Shown here: positions 53,880 through 64,000 of the stretch, piece after piece
Numbering within the stretch: position 1 is the stretch's first letter
Layout: the number at the start of each line of letters is the position of its first letter
Assembly: GCA_036850595.1 (NCBI GenBank)
Contig: CM072148.1
Span: forward strand, 25,232,930-25,296,929
Source of the DNA: Rhyacichthys aspro
Taxonomy: Eukaryota > Chordata > Actinopteri > Gobiiformes > Rhyacichthyidae
DNA length: 64,000 bases
Reading direction: 5' to 3'
The notes under the pieces: generated by a model
Database searches by the model: none
What the model was told of the DNA's origin: nothing
Seen by the model: the letters and a program-made list of their open reading frames with translations, nothing else
Made by a program: the position numbers and the translations under genes

Positions 53880-54160
53880 GCTGACGATAGAAGAACAAAT
53901 CTTTTTTAGGCTCGTCTCAAAGGTCTGTCCGAGGCCCAGGTCCGGTCTGAGATGGAACAGATCCTGCGGGACATGGGGGTTACCTCACAAACGCTCGGCC
54001 CGCACCAGCGCTCTCTCCAGAGGGATGAAGCGCAAACTCTCTGTGGCCCTGGCTTTCGTCAGAGGGTCCAAGGTGGTGATTTTAGACGAGCCCACGGCTG
54101 GCCGAGTGGACCCTTATGCTCGACGGTGGATCTGGGACCTGCTGCTGAAGTACAGGACAG
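53880..54160 (+). pseudogene. ABCA pseudogene exon, NBD1 signature and Walker B
   Basis: Acceptor GTCTGTCTCTCAG, donor GGACAG|GTGGGA. LTIEEQIFF, frameshift, ARLKGLSEAQVRSEMEQILR, DMGVTSQTLG, then (frame change) SRGMKRKLSVALAF, the degenerate LSGGM signature, and SKVVILDEPTAG (Walker B), followed by RVDPYARRWIWDLLLKYRTG with an extra Arg codon in the D-loop region. Clear NBD1 of an ABCA1-type protein. Confidence 0.92.
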
Positions 54161-54233
54161 GTGGGAACCTCACACTGCGGTGGGGGTCTCGCTGCTGGGA
54201 CACCTGTGAGATTTGTGTTTGTGGCGTTCACAG

Positions 54234-54453
54234 GTCGCACCGTCATCCTGTCCACGCACCACATGGACGAGGCAGACATCCCTGTAGACCGCATCACCAT
54301 CATCTCTCACGGGAAGCTGTGCAGCGTGGGCTCCTGCTTGTTTCTGAAGACTCACCTGGGAATGGGCTATACCTGACGCTGCTAAAGAAGGGGCCGGAGC
54401 CATCTATCAGCTCCTGCAGGAAGTTCTTCTCCACCGTCTCCGACTGCAAAAAG
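54234..54453 (+). pseudogene. ABCA pseudogene exon, H-loop and NBD1 end
   Basis: Acceptor GTGGCGTTCACAG, donor AAAAAG|GTACG. GRTVILSTHHMDEADIPVDR (H-loop His), ITIISHGKLCSVGSCLFLKT, HLGMGY, then a frameshift with a TGA; LTLLKKGPEPSISSCRKFFS continues in the other frame. The switch motif is kept but the reading frame is not. Confidence 0.92.
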
Positions 54454-54670
54454 GTACGACATTTATATGATACACACTCCGATGGACCAAGAGGAACATA
54501 AATGTGATGATGAATCAAAAAGCTGAAAAAAAGCGCGAAATGTTGCCAAAATGTAAATCCTGGTTAAATGTTTAATATTGTCTTAAACAACAACTGTTGG
54601 TTGAGTGAATTAATTCATGAATTACTTTAAAGTTGATTTCTCTGAGATGTTGTTATTAACTCTGTTGCAG

Positions 54671-54730
54671 GACGAAGACGGGGCCTTGCCGGATGAGGCT
54701 CTGAACACGAGAGTGAGGCCGCCACCATCG
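54671..54730 (+). pseudogene. ABCA pseudogene exon, regulatory linker after NBD1
   Basis: Acceptor TCTGTTGCAG and donor CCATCG|GTACAC. One frame reads DEDGALPDEA; the other ends EHESEAATI, a stretch typical of the linker between NBD1 and the second half of ABCA1. No later ABCA exon is seen to the right. Confidence 0.7.
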
Positions 54731-54794
54731 GTACACCTCCTCTGTCCTCACTCTGTCTTCTCCATCCTTACTCTGTCTCCTCTGTCCTCACTCT

Positions 54795-54985
54795 GTTTGG
54801 CTGGTTTAACCCTCTGTCTCCTCTGATTGGCCGGTTTAACTCTCTCTCCTTTGATTGGCCGGTTAAACCCCTCTCTCTCCTCTGATTGGCGGGTTTAACT
54901 CTCTCTCCTCTGTTTGGCCGGTTTAAACTGCTTTCCTCTGATTGGCAGGTTTAACCCTCTCTTTCCTCTGATTGGCCGGTTTTGA
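54795..54985. repeat. 29-bp minisatellite, second array
   Basis: Six or seven units of the GATTGGCCGGTTTAACC type, the same family as 53300-53765. Confidence 0.93.
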
Positions 54986-55195
54986 TAATTAGGGGCTGTT
55001 ACCTTTTTACGGCAAAAACAATGAGGTGTGAAAAGTGTCTGTAGGTTGTAGTCACATTGTCTAGTTGATTAGACCGTCGTCTTACTGTTGTTATGCTAAC
55101 AGTGTGTGTGAATAGGGTTAGATGTGTTTGACCCTCGTTTCTTATCACGCTCTTAGGTTAGACAATGACAACTGAGTATCTGTTGTATTTTCCAG

Positions 55196-55352
55196 AGCAC
55201 TTCTCAAGAATCATCCAGCTTCACAGAACATACATTTCACCAACCAGAAGCAGCAGTAAATGTACAGACAGCCCCTGCATTGGTGCTAACTAGATCTGTG
55301 GCTACACAGTTATCTGCAAGCAGTCTGAGGTTACACCACTTCAGAAGTAAAG
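55196..55352 (+). other. Putative internal exon (157 bp)
   Basis: Acceptor GTTGTATTTTCCAG and donor AGTAAAG|GTATG. The frame STSQESSSFTEHTFHQPEAA, VNVQTAPALVLTRSVATQLS, ASSLRLHHFRSK is open throughout and leaves phase 1, which matches the putative terminal exon at 55871. No domain recognised. Confidence 0.45.
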
Positions 55353-55870
55353 GTATGTTCAAACAATGCAACAAAAACCCAGATCATATGAATTATACAA
55401 AAAATGAACAACAACATAAGAGTACACACAAAAATGTAGGTCTTTGGTGTGTTTTTAGTCATGCATTTCATCAGGCATCCATAGAGCATTAGAGCTACAA
55501 GTAGTCAATACTTTATCAGATTAGAAGTATGTTATTTTACAACAATTGAGTGAAGAAAGAAATAGCACTGTCTGTTAGATCAGAACAGCTTGTACACAAG
55601 ATGAATACATGTCCCCAGTACGAAGCCAGTATCCCAGTACCTTTTTTAATTCATTTTACATATAGTGTATGTAAATTCTTTCCAAATTACAACAAACATT
55701 CACTTCAGGAAATTACGGAGCCTGATATAACCTCATGTGCCTCTTCCAGACTTGGTGAAGAGCAGGAGACAGAAATGTTCAATGTTACATACTAATGTTT
55801 GTTTTTCATGTTGATTTAGCTCACTTAATCATCTTTAAATGTGACACACTGCTGTTATGATGTATCACAG

Positions 55871-56090
55871 GTGTCCAAGCAGCTGTTGCCACTACAAATA
55901 GGAGCACACACGAGGGAATGACCACTCTGATGCTTGCGCTGAGAAATCCCCAGCACCAGCTCACAAAACTCCTGCATGCAGCAAACCTCGCCTGGAAGAG
56001 GAGACAAAGATGTTTGGCGATATGCTCCTTAGCAAAACCTAAATTATTTGTATTAATGTGGATTTTATAATAAAAAATGTATGATTGGAA
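55871..56090 (+). other. Putative terminal exon with poly(A) signal
   Basis: Acceptor TGATGTATCACAG. Joined in phase to 55196-55352 the frame reads GVQAAVATTNRSTHEGMTTL, MLALRNPQHQLTKLLHAANL, AWKRRQRC... to a TAA at 56068-56070, next to an AATAAA-type signal. An alternative frame ends KPRLEEETKMFGDMLLSKT. No family recognised; it could be a host or transposon-derived gene, possibly linked to the exon-like blocks at 45.8-46.9 kb. Confidence 0.4.
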
Positions 56091-56186
56091 TTACACCAGT
56101 CTTTTAAATTAGCACTTACTCTTCTTCTGTTCTTCTTCTAACTGGTCCATAGTCTGTACGATAAATGTTATTTATATTTTGAAGAG

Positions 56187-56727
56187 TACCGTATTCTCCG
56201 GACTATAAGCCGCTACTTTTTTCCCACGCTTTGAACCATGCGGCTTATACAGAGATGCGGCTTTTCTATGAATTTTTCTTCAGCCCTCAGGGGGGCGCTC
56301 TAGCAGGAAGTGCAAAAACGAGACAAACGAGGCAGCGGTAGTCGGTACAAACAAGAAAGCGCCAGTGTTTATGCTTAGCACATGCAACCCAAGACGCACA
56401 ACAGCAAAATACGGTAATATTTTTACACCCTCACCCCCTCATAATGGAAAACAAATGAAGTGACAGTGGTTTGGTGTTCAGTAGTTTCAATGCTCAGGAG
56501 GAAGATGAATAGTGACTTGTGGTTTCAGTGCACGGGAGAATGAAGCGACTTTAATAGTTGCGCAGTTGCACTTTAACAGTGCGCAGGAAGAAAAATCTTT
56601 CTATGTAAATATCTTATTTCTCAGCCTGGATATCGGCGACTTATATGTGACAAAATATATATTTCTTTTCAATTTTAGTGGGTGCGGCTTATATTTAGGT
56701 GCACTCTATAGTCCGGAAAATACGGTA
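56187..56727. mobile_element. Tc1/mariner-type MITE with TA duplication
   Basis: TA at 56187-56188, then CCGTATTCTCCGGACTATA, and at the other end TATAGTCCGGAAAATACGG followed by TA (56726-56727). The inverted ends match over 19 bp with one mismatch, and matching GCGGCTTATA blocks lie further inside. 537 bp between the TAs; no transposase frame. Confidence 0.85.
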
Positions 56728-56918
56728 TATATGTTTAAGCAGTTGGCCTCCAGGCCAGGATGTGCTGTAATACACAGAGGAGGAGCAAGAAGCTGATTTA
56801 TTCGCCTTAAAACCTAAAAATGATAAATGATCATTTACAGTAATGTAAAGCTGCATTTACATTTACAAAACTAATTACATGTAGTTTTCATTTTACTACA
56901 AGGTTGCAGGAATGCTAT

Positions 56919-58350
56919 TGTAAGAGAATTGGTATACTGCCTTAGAGCTTCGAAGTAGTGGACCACATAAAAGGACTGAAGAGAGTCTGGATGTCTTAAG
57001 CAGGAGAAGTTTATTACCATCACATACAGGCCCGGAGACAGTTGAACAGTCAACACAGAGTAGTATTGAACATTCAAGTCTGGCTATGCTTTCATTCAAA
57101 TTCTCTAACAGTTCCTTCCTCTTTAAACCCTTTACAAGTGGTTTTAACCTTACATAAACGCCTAAAGAGAATTTTACCATGAAAGCACACTCAGACTATA
57201 AATGCATACTCAAATTATTACATTTAATCAACACAAATCTTCAATAAATTAAAGTTCAATCATTTCCATGGCATTATAGCATTTAGCAATTACCAGTAAA
57301 CAGTATTACAGTCATATGGGCTGTATTAATGGATTTCAATGACCCCAACCCCAGGGACCCCTAAAGTGCTGAGACATGCGTCTCATCAGTCACCAATCAC
57401 CCAATTTGAATGAATTTTGTTTCTAGCAAAAGCACATGCCTCTACACTTCAGAAGTATGGTGCGATGGGCACTGATCACCAAACCTCTACCCCCAGTAAT
57501 TGGCGCAGGGGATAGTAAAAGATGACCAGCAGCCAATTAGGTCTCCTGCAATAATAAAAATTATTTTCACAATCATTCCAAAACAGATGGTATACATTGG
57601 AAGGCTTACAACATCTTCAGAAACAATGAAAACTGATCACAAAATCTTGATGCAATCGAATTATTAATTAAAGAACAGTCCATTTCTTCACACTGAGCAG
57701 TGAGACTGCATCAGTGCAATGGAACAAGGATCCAGGGGCAATGTGGGGCAAAGAGTCCATGTGGCAAAACATTTCCAGTGTAGAAGTATTCCATAGGGCT
57801 CTAAAAGGCCATGGGTACACACCCATGCCTTAACCTCGTCGTAACATAGGATTATTATGCCCGATACGACGAGTTCCCTAATTGATCTTCAAGTAATCCA
57901 TTTTGTCAAGGCTCTTCAGGTGAAACAATCTTCTTCACGGCTCAACTTCAATAAGTTGAGATAGAGTATTCCATGGGACTCTAAAGGCCATGAGTGCACA
58001 CCCATGCCTTAACCTCGTCGTAACATAGGATTATTATGCCCGATACGACGAGTTCCCTAACTCATCTCCAAGTGATTCCATTTTGTTCAGGGTCCTCAGG
58101 TGAAACATTCTTCTTCAAGCTCAATATGAATAAGTTGAAATTGATTTTTAAACACTTTTTTAACCTTAGCTTCTGCAGACATTACTAAGCAACAAATACT
58201 CCTTTTAAAACCATAATTGTGCATTCCACAATCACAAATGCATCAGTGTTACATGAATTACAGAGAGGACTAATGCATACATAAGCTTCACACAGCAATC
58301 ACAATGCATTCACTTTTCTCCTTTTATCTGAAATAAAAGCATTTTCTTCA
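56919..58350 (-). mobile_element. ERV-A LTR, full-length copy
   Basis: A 1.43-kb LTR, TGTAAG at 56919 to CTTCA at 58350 (TG/CA ends), in the orientation of ERV-A. It contains a ~176-bp tandem duplication (57785-57959 and 57964-58140) that the copy at 1-834 has only once, and in each unit a CTCGTCGTA...TACGACGAG palindrome. It could be solo, or the 3' LTR of a provirus decayed to the right; no target duplication was found. Confidence 0.8.
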
Positions 58351-60350
58351 TTTGTTGTCTACATAAAACAATATAACAGAACTTATTTCTTTGATTTTAA
58401 GAAACATAACTGTCAGAACTTAGATGTTGCTTTACTCTGTTGTTTTCTCCTTTGTGTTATTTCGTATTTGCATTATTTTTAGACCCAAAAGTTTTGCTTA
58501 ATTTATTTTATTTTATTTGAACACTATTGCCCCAGATTTTTACGACACATGTTATACCGGTAAAATACATAACACTTACTCCACACATCTAATGCAGTTT
58601 CCACAGAAACCTAAGAGCAGCATTAGTTCAAATTACTCATTACATGTTCTTCCTTGAGTAATAAGTGAAAGGTCTAGTATTTTACTTGTAATTCTGTATC
58701 ATAGGTTACTTTGTCTGCAGCAGTAAGTTTACACATTAATGGGGTATGTGAGGCCACTATCTTTAAATCCTTTATCTTAGAATAATAATCTAATAATAAT
58801 AATAAAAAATAATCTAAAAGGCATGTACCATAAGGCTGGTCGTATGGGACTCAGCTGTAAGCCTCCACACCCCTGCAGACTATCAGGGAGCAGGACCCGC
58901 ACCCTTCCAAGTTCTATGGCTCCTGCCCCCTGAAAACAGAGATACATTCAGCTTAATATTGTTTAAGTAACCAGGAAGCTCTTATTTTACATGTGTGGTA
59001 TTGTTTGACAATAGTTGATTTACTTTACTTTTACTTAATAGTTCCTGTAGATTTATTTCTAACCACTTCTGAACCATTGACACTTCCCCAAGTAAATGCA
59101 TTAAAACTTTGTGCACATATTGATAATGGCTGCCAAAACCCAAAACCAGTCAAGATGTTTTAAATCACAAATGATGTTGTGTACATGATGTGAAATGTGT
59201 AAGCAGCGACAGTGAACACATCAGCATGGAAATATATGAGATAACTTACCACACTTACTCACAGGTTACAATTAATGTCCAGGTGCACATTTCTATGCCC
59301 TTCTAGATTAAATATGAGTCTTTATTAGCCACTAAATACTGAACCTCTTAATTAGCTCCCACTCTGCTATCCACTCACCATCAGCACGCAGATCTGATTC
59401 CCATGAGCCAAATTTAACCTGTAAAAGTTATTCCTCATGTTTGTTGGACAAGCCAGCGGGTGCATTAACCAACTATTGCAGTACACCTTTCTCTGTTTGT
59501 ACAGCAATAATATAATGATTCAGTGATGTTTACCATGTAGCCTTTAAATAACTGCTAAATATTTAACTAGTCACTAGCATCGACATTAAACACATGAAGT
59601 TGGTTGTATGTTATTCACCAGCAGCATCTTGTTCAGGCACCATTCCACATTTTTCATATTCAGCACTAAAAGGTTCTATAGAATGACAAAATACCCTCTT
59701 TTTTTTTTTTTTTTTTTTTTTTGGACCTGTGGATAGAAAATAATTACCATGCCAAACATTTATCAACATTACTACCTATTTTCTTCTTGAAGATGGATAA
59801 GATTTATACCAAATGCACAGCAAAATGCTTGCTTGTTTTTATTTACCTGCAACCAACAGCAAAATACATATTGCACACACTGTTGGTAAAATGTCTGTTA
59901 AAACAATTGTCCACCAGCCTAGAAAATAATTAGGTTAGAACAGCTCATGTATCACAACCCATAGGTGTTAGTTGTTGAAGTTTCCCTTTTTCAAGTTTCC
60001 ATGTTGCTCTTTGAATCTGAGGTCACAGAAAGTCATTGTTAAGAGTTAGGTGTTAGTATTGATTAGTGAAAAGTTTTCCAGTCAGTCCTTTTCACTTCTT
60101 AACCGTCCTCAGGAACAACTGGGCTTTGTTCTTCTCTTTTCCCTAGCACTTTCCTTATCTTTTGGTTTCACAAACATTTAGTAATATTTAGTCTAAACTA
60201 AATCTGTTGTTTACTCTGAATTTCTTCATTCTTTGTGTTTAGTTTAACATTTGAATACAGCAAATATATTTTTTTATTAGAAAGAGTCATAATAATAATT
60301 GTCTCGACTAAGAACCTCCCAGGATTCTCTTCTCTTGCTCCCACTTCTTT
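58351..60350. other. No gene seen; possible env relic near 58.83 kb
   Basis: AT-rich sequence. On the minus strand 58905-58830 gives LLPDSLQGCGGLQLS, faintly like the CGG-containing end of the ERV-A surface subunit at 10208-10290, which would suit a decayed provirus next to the LTR. A poly(T) run lies at 59698-59722. Nothing else recognised. Confidence 0.35.
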
Positions 60351-63300
60351 TTTATTCATGTGAGGATCATGTGCACCTGAGCCACACAGGAAGAAAAAAT
60401 ATGGGGCTTCTCTTTATTTTTGGAGTCACAATAGTGACTTTTTGTCTTTGACTCTCGTGATTCCTTCCTCTGCATTTATGTGTATTGTATACATGTTGGA
60501 TGATTATTACCAGTAAATTACCATGTGAATGATTTAAGAGCCCTACTCTCAACATCAGACACACCTCCTCAGGTGATACAACCACAGTGAAGTACTTTAG
60601 CTCCAGACTTCACTACAGGCACCACACCTGACGTTACTGGACAGTCTCCTGTCAGACCTGAAACACACCCAACTACAACACAGCATTAACACAAAGAACT
60701 CACGCAGAGCTCAACTGGATCAGCACAGTCACTGGAACAAACTTCCCTTCGTTCTTTAGACTTGGATCAACAAGCTCACTAGGTTCCAACAAACACAACA
60801 GGAAACACACACCAATCAAACAGCGCAGGTGACTTTAAAATGATTTTCTCTGCATTCCTTTAACCTTCCTCTTATAAAACTTTTAATTTGTGACTGATTG
60901 CCTTTTCTTTAAGGACATAGTTTACAATCCTTTTGGCTATTTTTAAGAGACACACTCATTAAGTTTACTGTTTATGTATTGTAGCAGAAGCTTGTAAATT
61001 TATTGTTGATAGGCACTTGTTTAATCAATAATGATGGACTGACAAGACTCTGGGTCCATGAGGCCTACTTTTTTTTTTCGTAGAAGGAAATGCAGTTCCT
61101 CATTCCGAAAAGCTCTGTTTTGAGTATCTATCCATCCGCTAGAGCAGCTAAAGGAGGAGTAAGACTCTCACCGTTCGGCCCTCACACCATTAAGTCAAGC
61201 TTAAGTTCCTGTGTTAGTGGCTAAATGAGCAGTTTCGTCATCTTCAATGCATTTTTTATTTTTTATTTTTTTTAATGCCATTATTGACGTGATTGCTCAT
61301 TTAACTGTATTGCTAGGACAGATTTATCTGTGCATGGGTTTTCGCTCCACATGTCAAAACATTTTGTGACATATGGTCAGGAACTAACTTATTCACGTGG
61401 TTCTGTGTGAATTCAGTTAGTTTGGCATTGAATATAAAAAATTCTCAACAATTGTAGCATCTACGTTTAAGCTTCTTCTTTTTTATTTTTATTCATTTAT
61501 TTTTTTACACCATGTAACAAAAAACACCTTTGCTTTAGAAGAGTGAGTTATTCAACAGTTACTTTAAATAATATTGTTTTACTAAAAGCAAAACTAATTT
61601 AAAATAGCATTGGCAGAAACAAAAAAGGCATAAAATCCAAATCTTGAAAAACTATAAAAGGCAGACTTCCCAAATGTAATAGCATAAATGTCCCAGAATT
61701 AAGGCACGTTTTAAAATTTGAATAACAAAGTTCAGTTCAAATTCACAGATGAATGGTAGAACAATACAAGAGGACACGCGATTGTTTGTCTACTGATTAG
61801 TTCGTCTACTTATTATTAATAGACATTTGGTGACATCAAGTAGAATGGTGTCTTCATTGCAGACCTCGCTCTAAACTAAAAAGATCCACAACTCAATAGT
61901 TGAACTCATAGAAACTGTTTTTTTTTGTTTGTTTGTTTTTTTTCTTGTAATAAAAAAACAGTAGTATTTAAATGTAAATGTCAGGGTCTAGGAGTGGAAT
62001 TGAGAGCCAGTGTCAGTACCGTGGGTCCCAGGCGAGCAGCACCCCTCATGCAGCAGCAGAACAGTTCATGTTGTAATGACCTCTGACAACAGCAACAACA
62101 GTTGCAGTGGCATAGATTCAGTCCATTTGACCTGAGGACAGTGTGGAGGAGCCCAGTCCACAAAGTGCAGCTTTAAGACCAGTCAGAAACGAGCTTTCTT
62201 TGTCGCTGGTGCTTCAGCCAGTGTTAGTCTCATGTTTCTCAGAGACGATAAAGAGCAGGAAGCCATGTTCTCAGATAAGTCTCAGTAGACAAAACAGTGT
62301 CAGAGCCAGGCAGGTTCAGTTCAGTTCAGTGCTGGAGCAGTGGAAACAACCAGCAAGGCACATGAAGTAACTACCCCCCCCAGAAACACAAGGCCATCAA
62401 CAGGTCTCATTTCCACTCACAGTTATCAGTGAAGACAGTCACAGTTCTTTATCAGTTGTCTATAAAGAGTCTGCAGCTGTACAGTCCAAAAGAAGTAAAG
62501 TACTTTTAGAGGATTAACATCTATATTCAGAGACTTTAGGAGAAGACTATAGTCACTGTACTGATTAACTTTTAACTATTTTAAGTATTTTTTGCATTTT
62601 CTCAAAGATCAGCCTGAAAACACCATTCATCAGGTTATACCACTAGTACATTACTTTATGTTACAGCTATAAAAACTGAAAACCTCTGTAATTGATGTTT
62701 TACTGGTTTGATTCAAACACAGGTCACTGCAGCGACTCACTGCCAAGGTAAATGGTAACAAATAATGAAGACTAAATTAATGTTAAACTCTCATGAGCAT
62801 TCATTCAAGTAAAACTTAATTAACCTTCAGTTATTGTTAGACTTGGTGAGTCATGTTTGGTCAAAGTGACATGTCTTGATGAGCAGATTTTTTTTTTTTT
62901 TATATAAACAATGGTTTTGTTTCTAGTGCCCGTTGCTCTCTTTTGATAACAAACGTCTGAGATATTAAGGATGTCTCCTTAATATCTTATCAACTATTAC
63001 GATGTATTATTGTTTAACAGAACATCAAGATCCTGAAGGCTGTTGCCATCTGTGTCAATGTAAACTCTCTTTCTAGTATGAGGAGGGAAAAAGGAATGGC
63101 TAATGTCAACCAGAAGACAATGCATTCAACAAAACACCAAGTTCCAGTAATTCAAAACAACAGCGTCTATGTTGATATTTCATAGCCCAAGTATAACACA
63201 AAAGAATTACTCTATAGTTGACTAAAGAGAACTACAAGACACCCACTAAATGATAACACAGTGAATCAAGTAATACTTTCAACACAACATCTCACTTCAA

Positions 63301-64000
63301 ATCTAAATCTTTTAGGCCACAAAAGGTCTCATACTTCAAAGATAATTCAGCTTTAATTCAATGTTACAACAATTATTCACCATTAAGGCTTAAAGTAATG
63401 GGTTTTGGTTTTTGTTTTTTTGTTGGTTTTTTTTAACCTGTTCTAGTTATCTAGTTTTGGAAAACTTTACTTTTATATTTGATTTTACTTCACAAAGCAC
63501 ATTTTAACTCTCTTTTATTTTCCCATAAATACATTTAAAACATTTCATTCTTAACTTTTGTTTGTTTGCTCTAGTTGTCTCACTGCTTAATTGTTTTTTT
63601 TTTATGCTTAAGAGCAAAGTATAGTATTATATTTTGAATTGGTCAATTAATGAAGCTCTAAAAAAATTACAGCTGTCCCTGTAACATTTCCCTGTAAGCT
63701 TTTGGTAAGGGTCTTGTTGACCATTGACCTTCTTACACCCAGTTACATAGTTCTTACTCACAGTTCAGCTGCAGAGGATGAAGACAGAGAACACAGATAT
63801 AACATGTGACATGTAACTCATGCATCAGCTTTAAACTGGAGCTCTTTGGTTCCTGTAAACAACAATTAGAGCAGCATCAATTCTCAAAATATAACACATC
63901 ATAATAAAACACACATAATGAATGAGTGAGAAAAAAAAAACAAACCTAGGTTAATAGTTGTCTGCAACACATCCATAGATGTTACCCCTGTTTATCCTTC
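60351..64000. other. No gene seen
   Basis: AT-rich, with many short T runs and no long or domain-bearing frame. The sequence is less repeat-like than the rest of the window and could be intron or intergenic DNA of a host locus. One pair of good splice-site matches around 7 bp on the minus strand (63762-63768) is noted separately. Confidence 0.45.

Larger units (their letters stand above)
50930..54730 (+). pseudogene. ABCA1-subfamily transporter, unprocessed, exon-deleted pseudogene
   Basis: Seven exon-like blocks on the plus strand match the order of the first half of a full-size ABCA1/ABCA4/ABCA7-type lipid transporter: first extracellular domain, membrane segment block, end of TMD1, linker to NBD1, NBD1 signature/Walker B, H-loop exon and the regulatory linker. 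They are separated by introns with consensus splice sites. Most exons of a normal gene (N-terminus, most of the extracellular domain, parts of NBD1, the entire second half) are missing. Frameshifts and stops occur in at least four blocks, and the Walker A exon is largely deleted. The family exports phospholipid or sterol across membranes; this copy cannot. Minisatellites fill the introns. Confidence 0.88.

Overview
The window looks like a piece of a teleost fish genome, probably a percomorph, and it is almost entirely nested transposable elements. No complete, clearly functional host gene is visible. The evidence is the element mix: Rex1, L2 and L1 LINEs, a DIRS-type YR retrotransposon, a Ty3/gypsy element with a PNMA-like Gag, gamma-type endogenous retroviruses, a BED-finger hAT, a piggyBac-type MITE and abundant minisatellites. 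No rRNA, tRNA or CRISPR feature was recognised.

Layout. (1) 1-10.6 kb: a minus-strand endogenous retrovirus (ERV-A: LTR plus degraded env) whose env is split by a nearly complete plus-strand gypsy element (1185-9736, 4-bp target duplication CTAC). (2) 10.7-16.6 kb: dispersed repeats, namely a 20-bp-TIR element, two arrays of a 0.65-0.8 kb repeat in opposite orientation, and between them a 220-bp LTR-like repeat carrying a TTAA MITE and an 18-bp minisatellite. (3) 16.75-19.13 kb: an internally deleted hAT transposon with a perfect 8-bp duplication. (4) 19.44-24.26 kb: a rearranged L1 split by a 1.2-kb retroposon that encodes an unrecognised 173-residue membrane/coiled-coil protein. (5) 24.7-27.4 kb: a MITE fragment and a broken Rex1 LINE. 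(6) 27.45-40.47 kb: a second minus-strand retrovirus (ERV-B: env, integrase, RNase H, RT, then Pro/Gag), with a hAT-like MITE in its RNase H and, between RT and protease, a truncated L2 and a DIRS element with open reading frames. (7) 40.48-43.49 kb: a second copy of the LTR-like repeat and the 18-bp minisatellite, then an ERV-A LTR fragment. (8) 43.49-45.68 kb: a decayed element with integrase, OTU protease and F-box-like parts in series, split by a solo LTR.

(9) 45.75-56.1 kb is the most host-like part. It has a CpG-rich exon-like segment with good splice sites, an unprocessed, exon-deleted ABCA1-subfamily transporter pseudogene (50.93-54.73 kb) riddled with intronic minisatellites and hairpins, and a spliced two-exon open frame ending at a poly(A) signal (55.20-56.07 kb). 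(10) 56.19-58.35 kb: a mariner-like MITE and a full-length ERV-A LTR. (11) 58.35-64 kb: AT-rich sequence without a recognisable gene.

The genes do not form a pathway. The record is one of successive insertions, and the order of several can be read from target duplications, split reading frames and one paralogous empty site. The best candidates for something undescribed are the ORF-carrying retroposon at 19.91-21.12 kb, the integrase-OTU-F-box element at 43.5-45.7 kb, and the composite of 220-bp terminal repeat plus 18-bp minisatellite.
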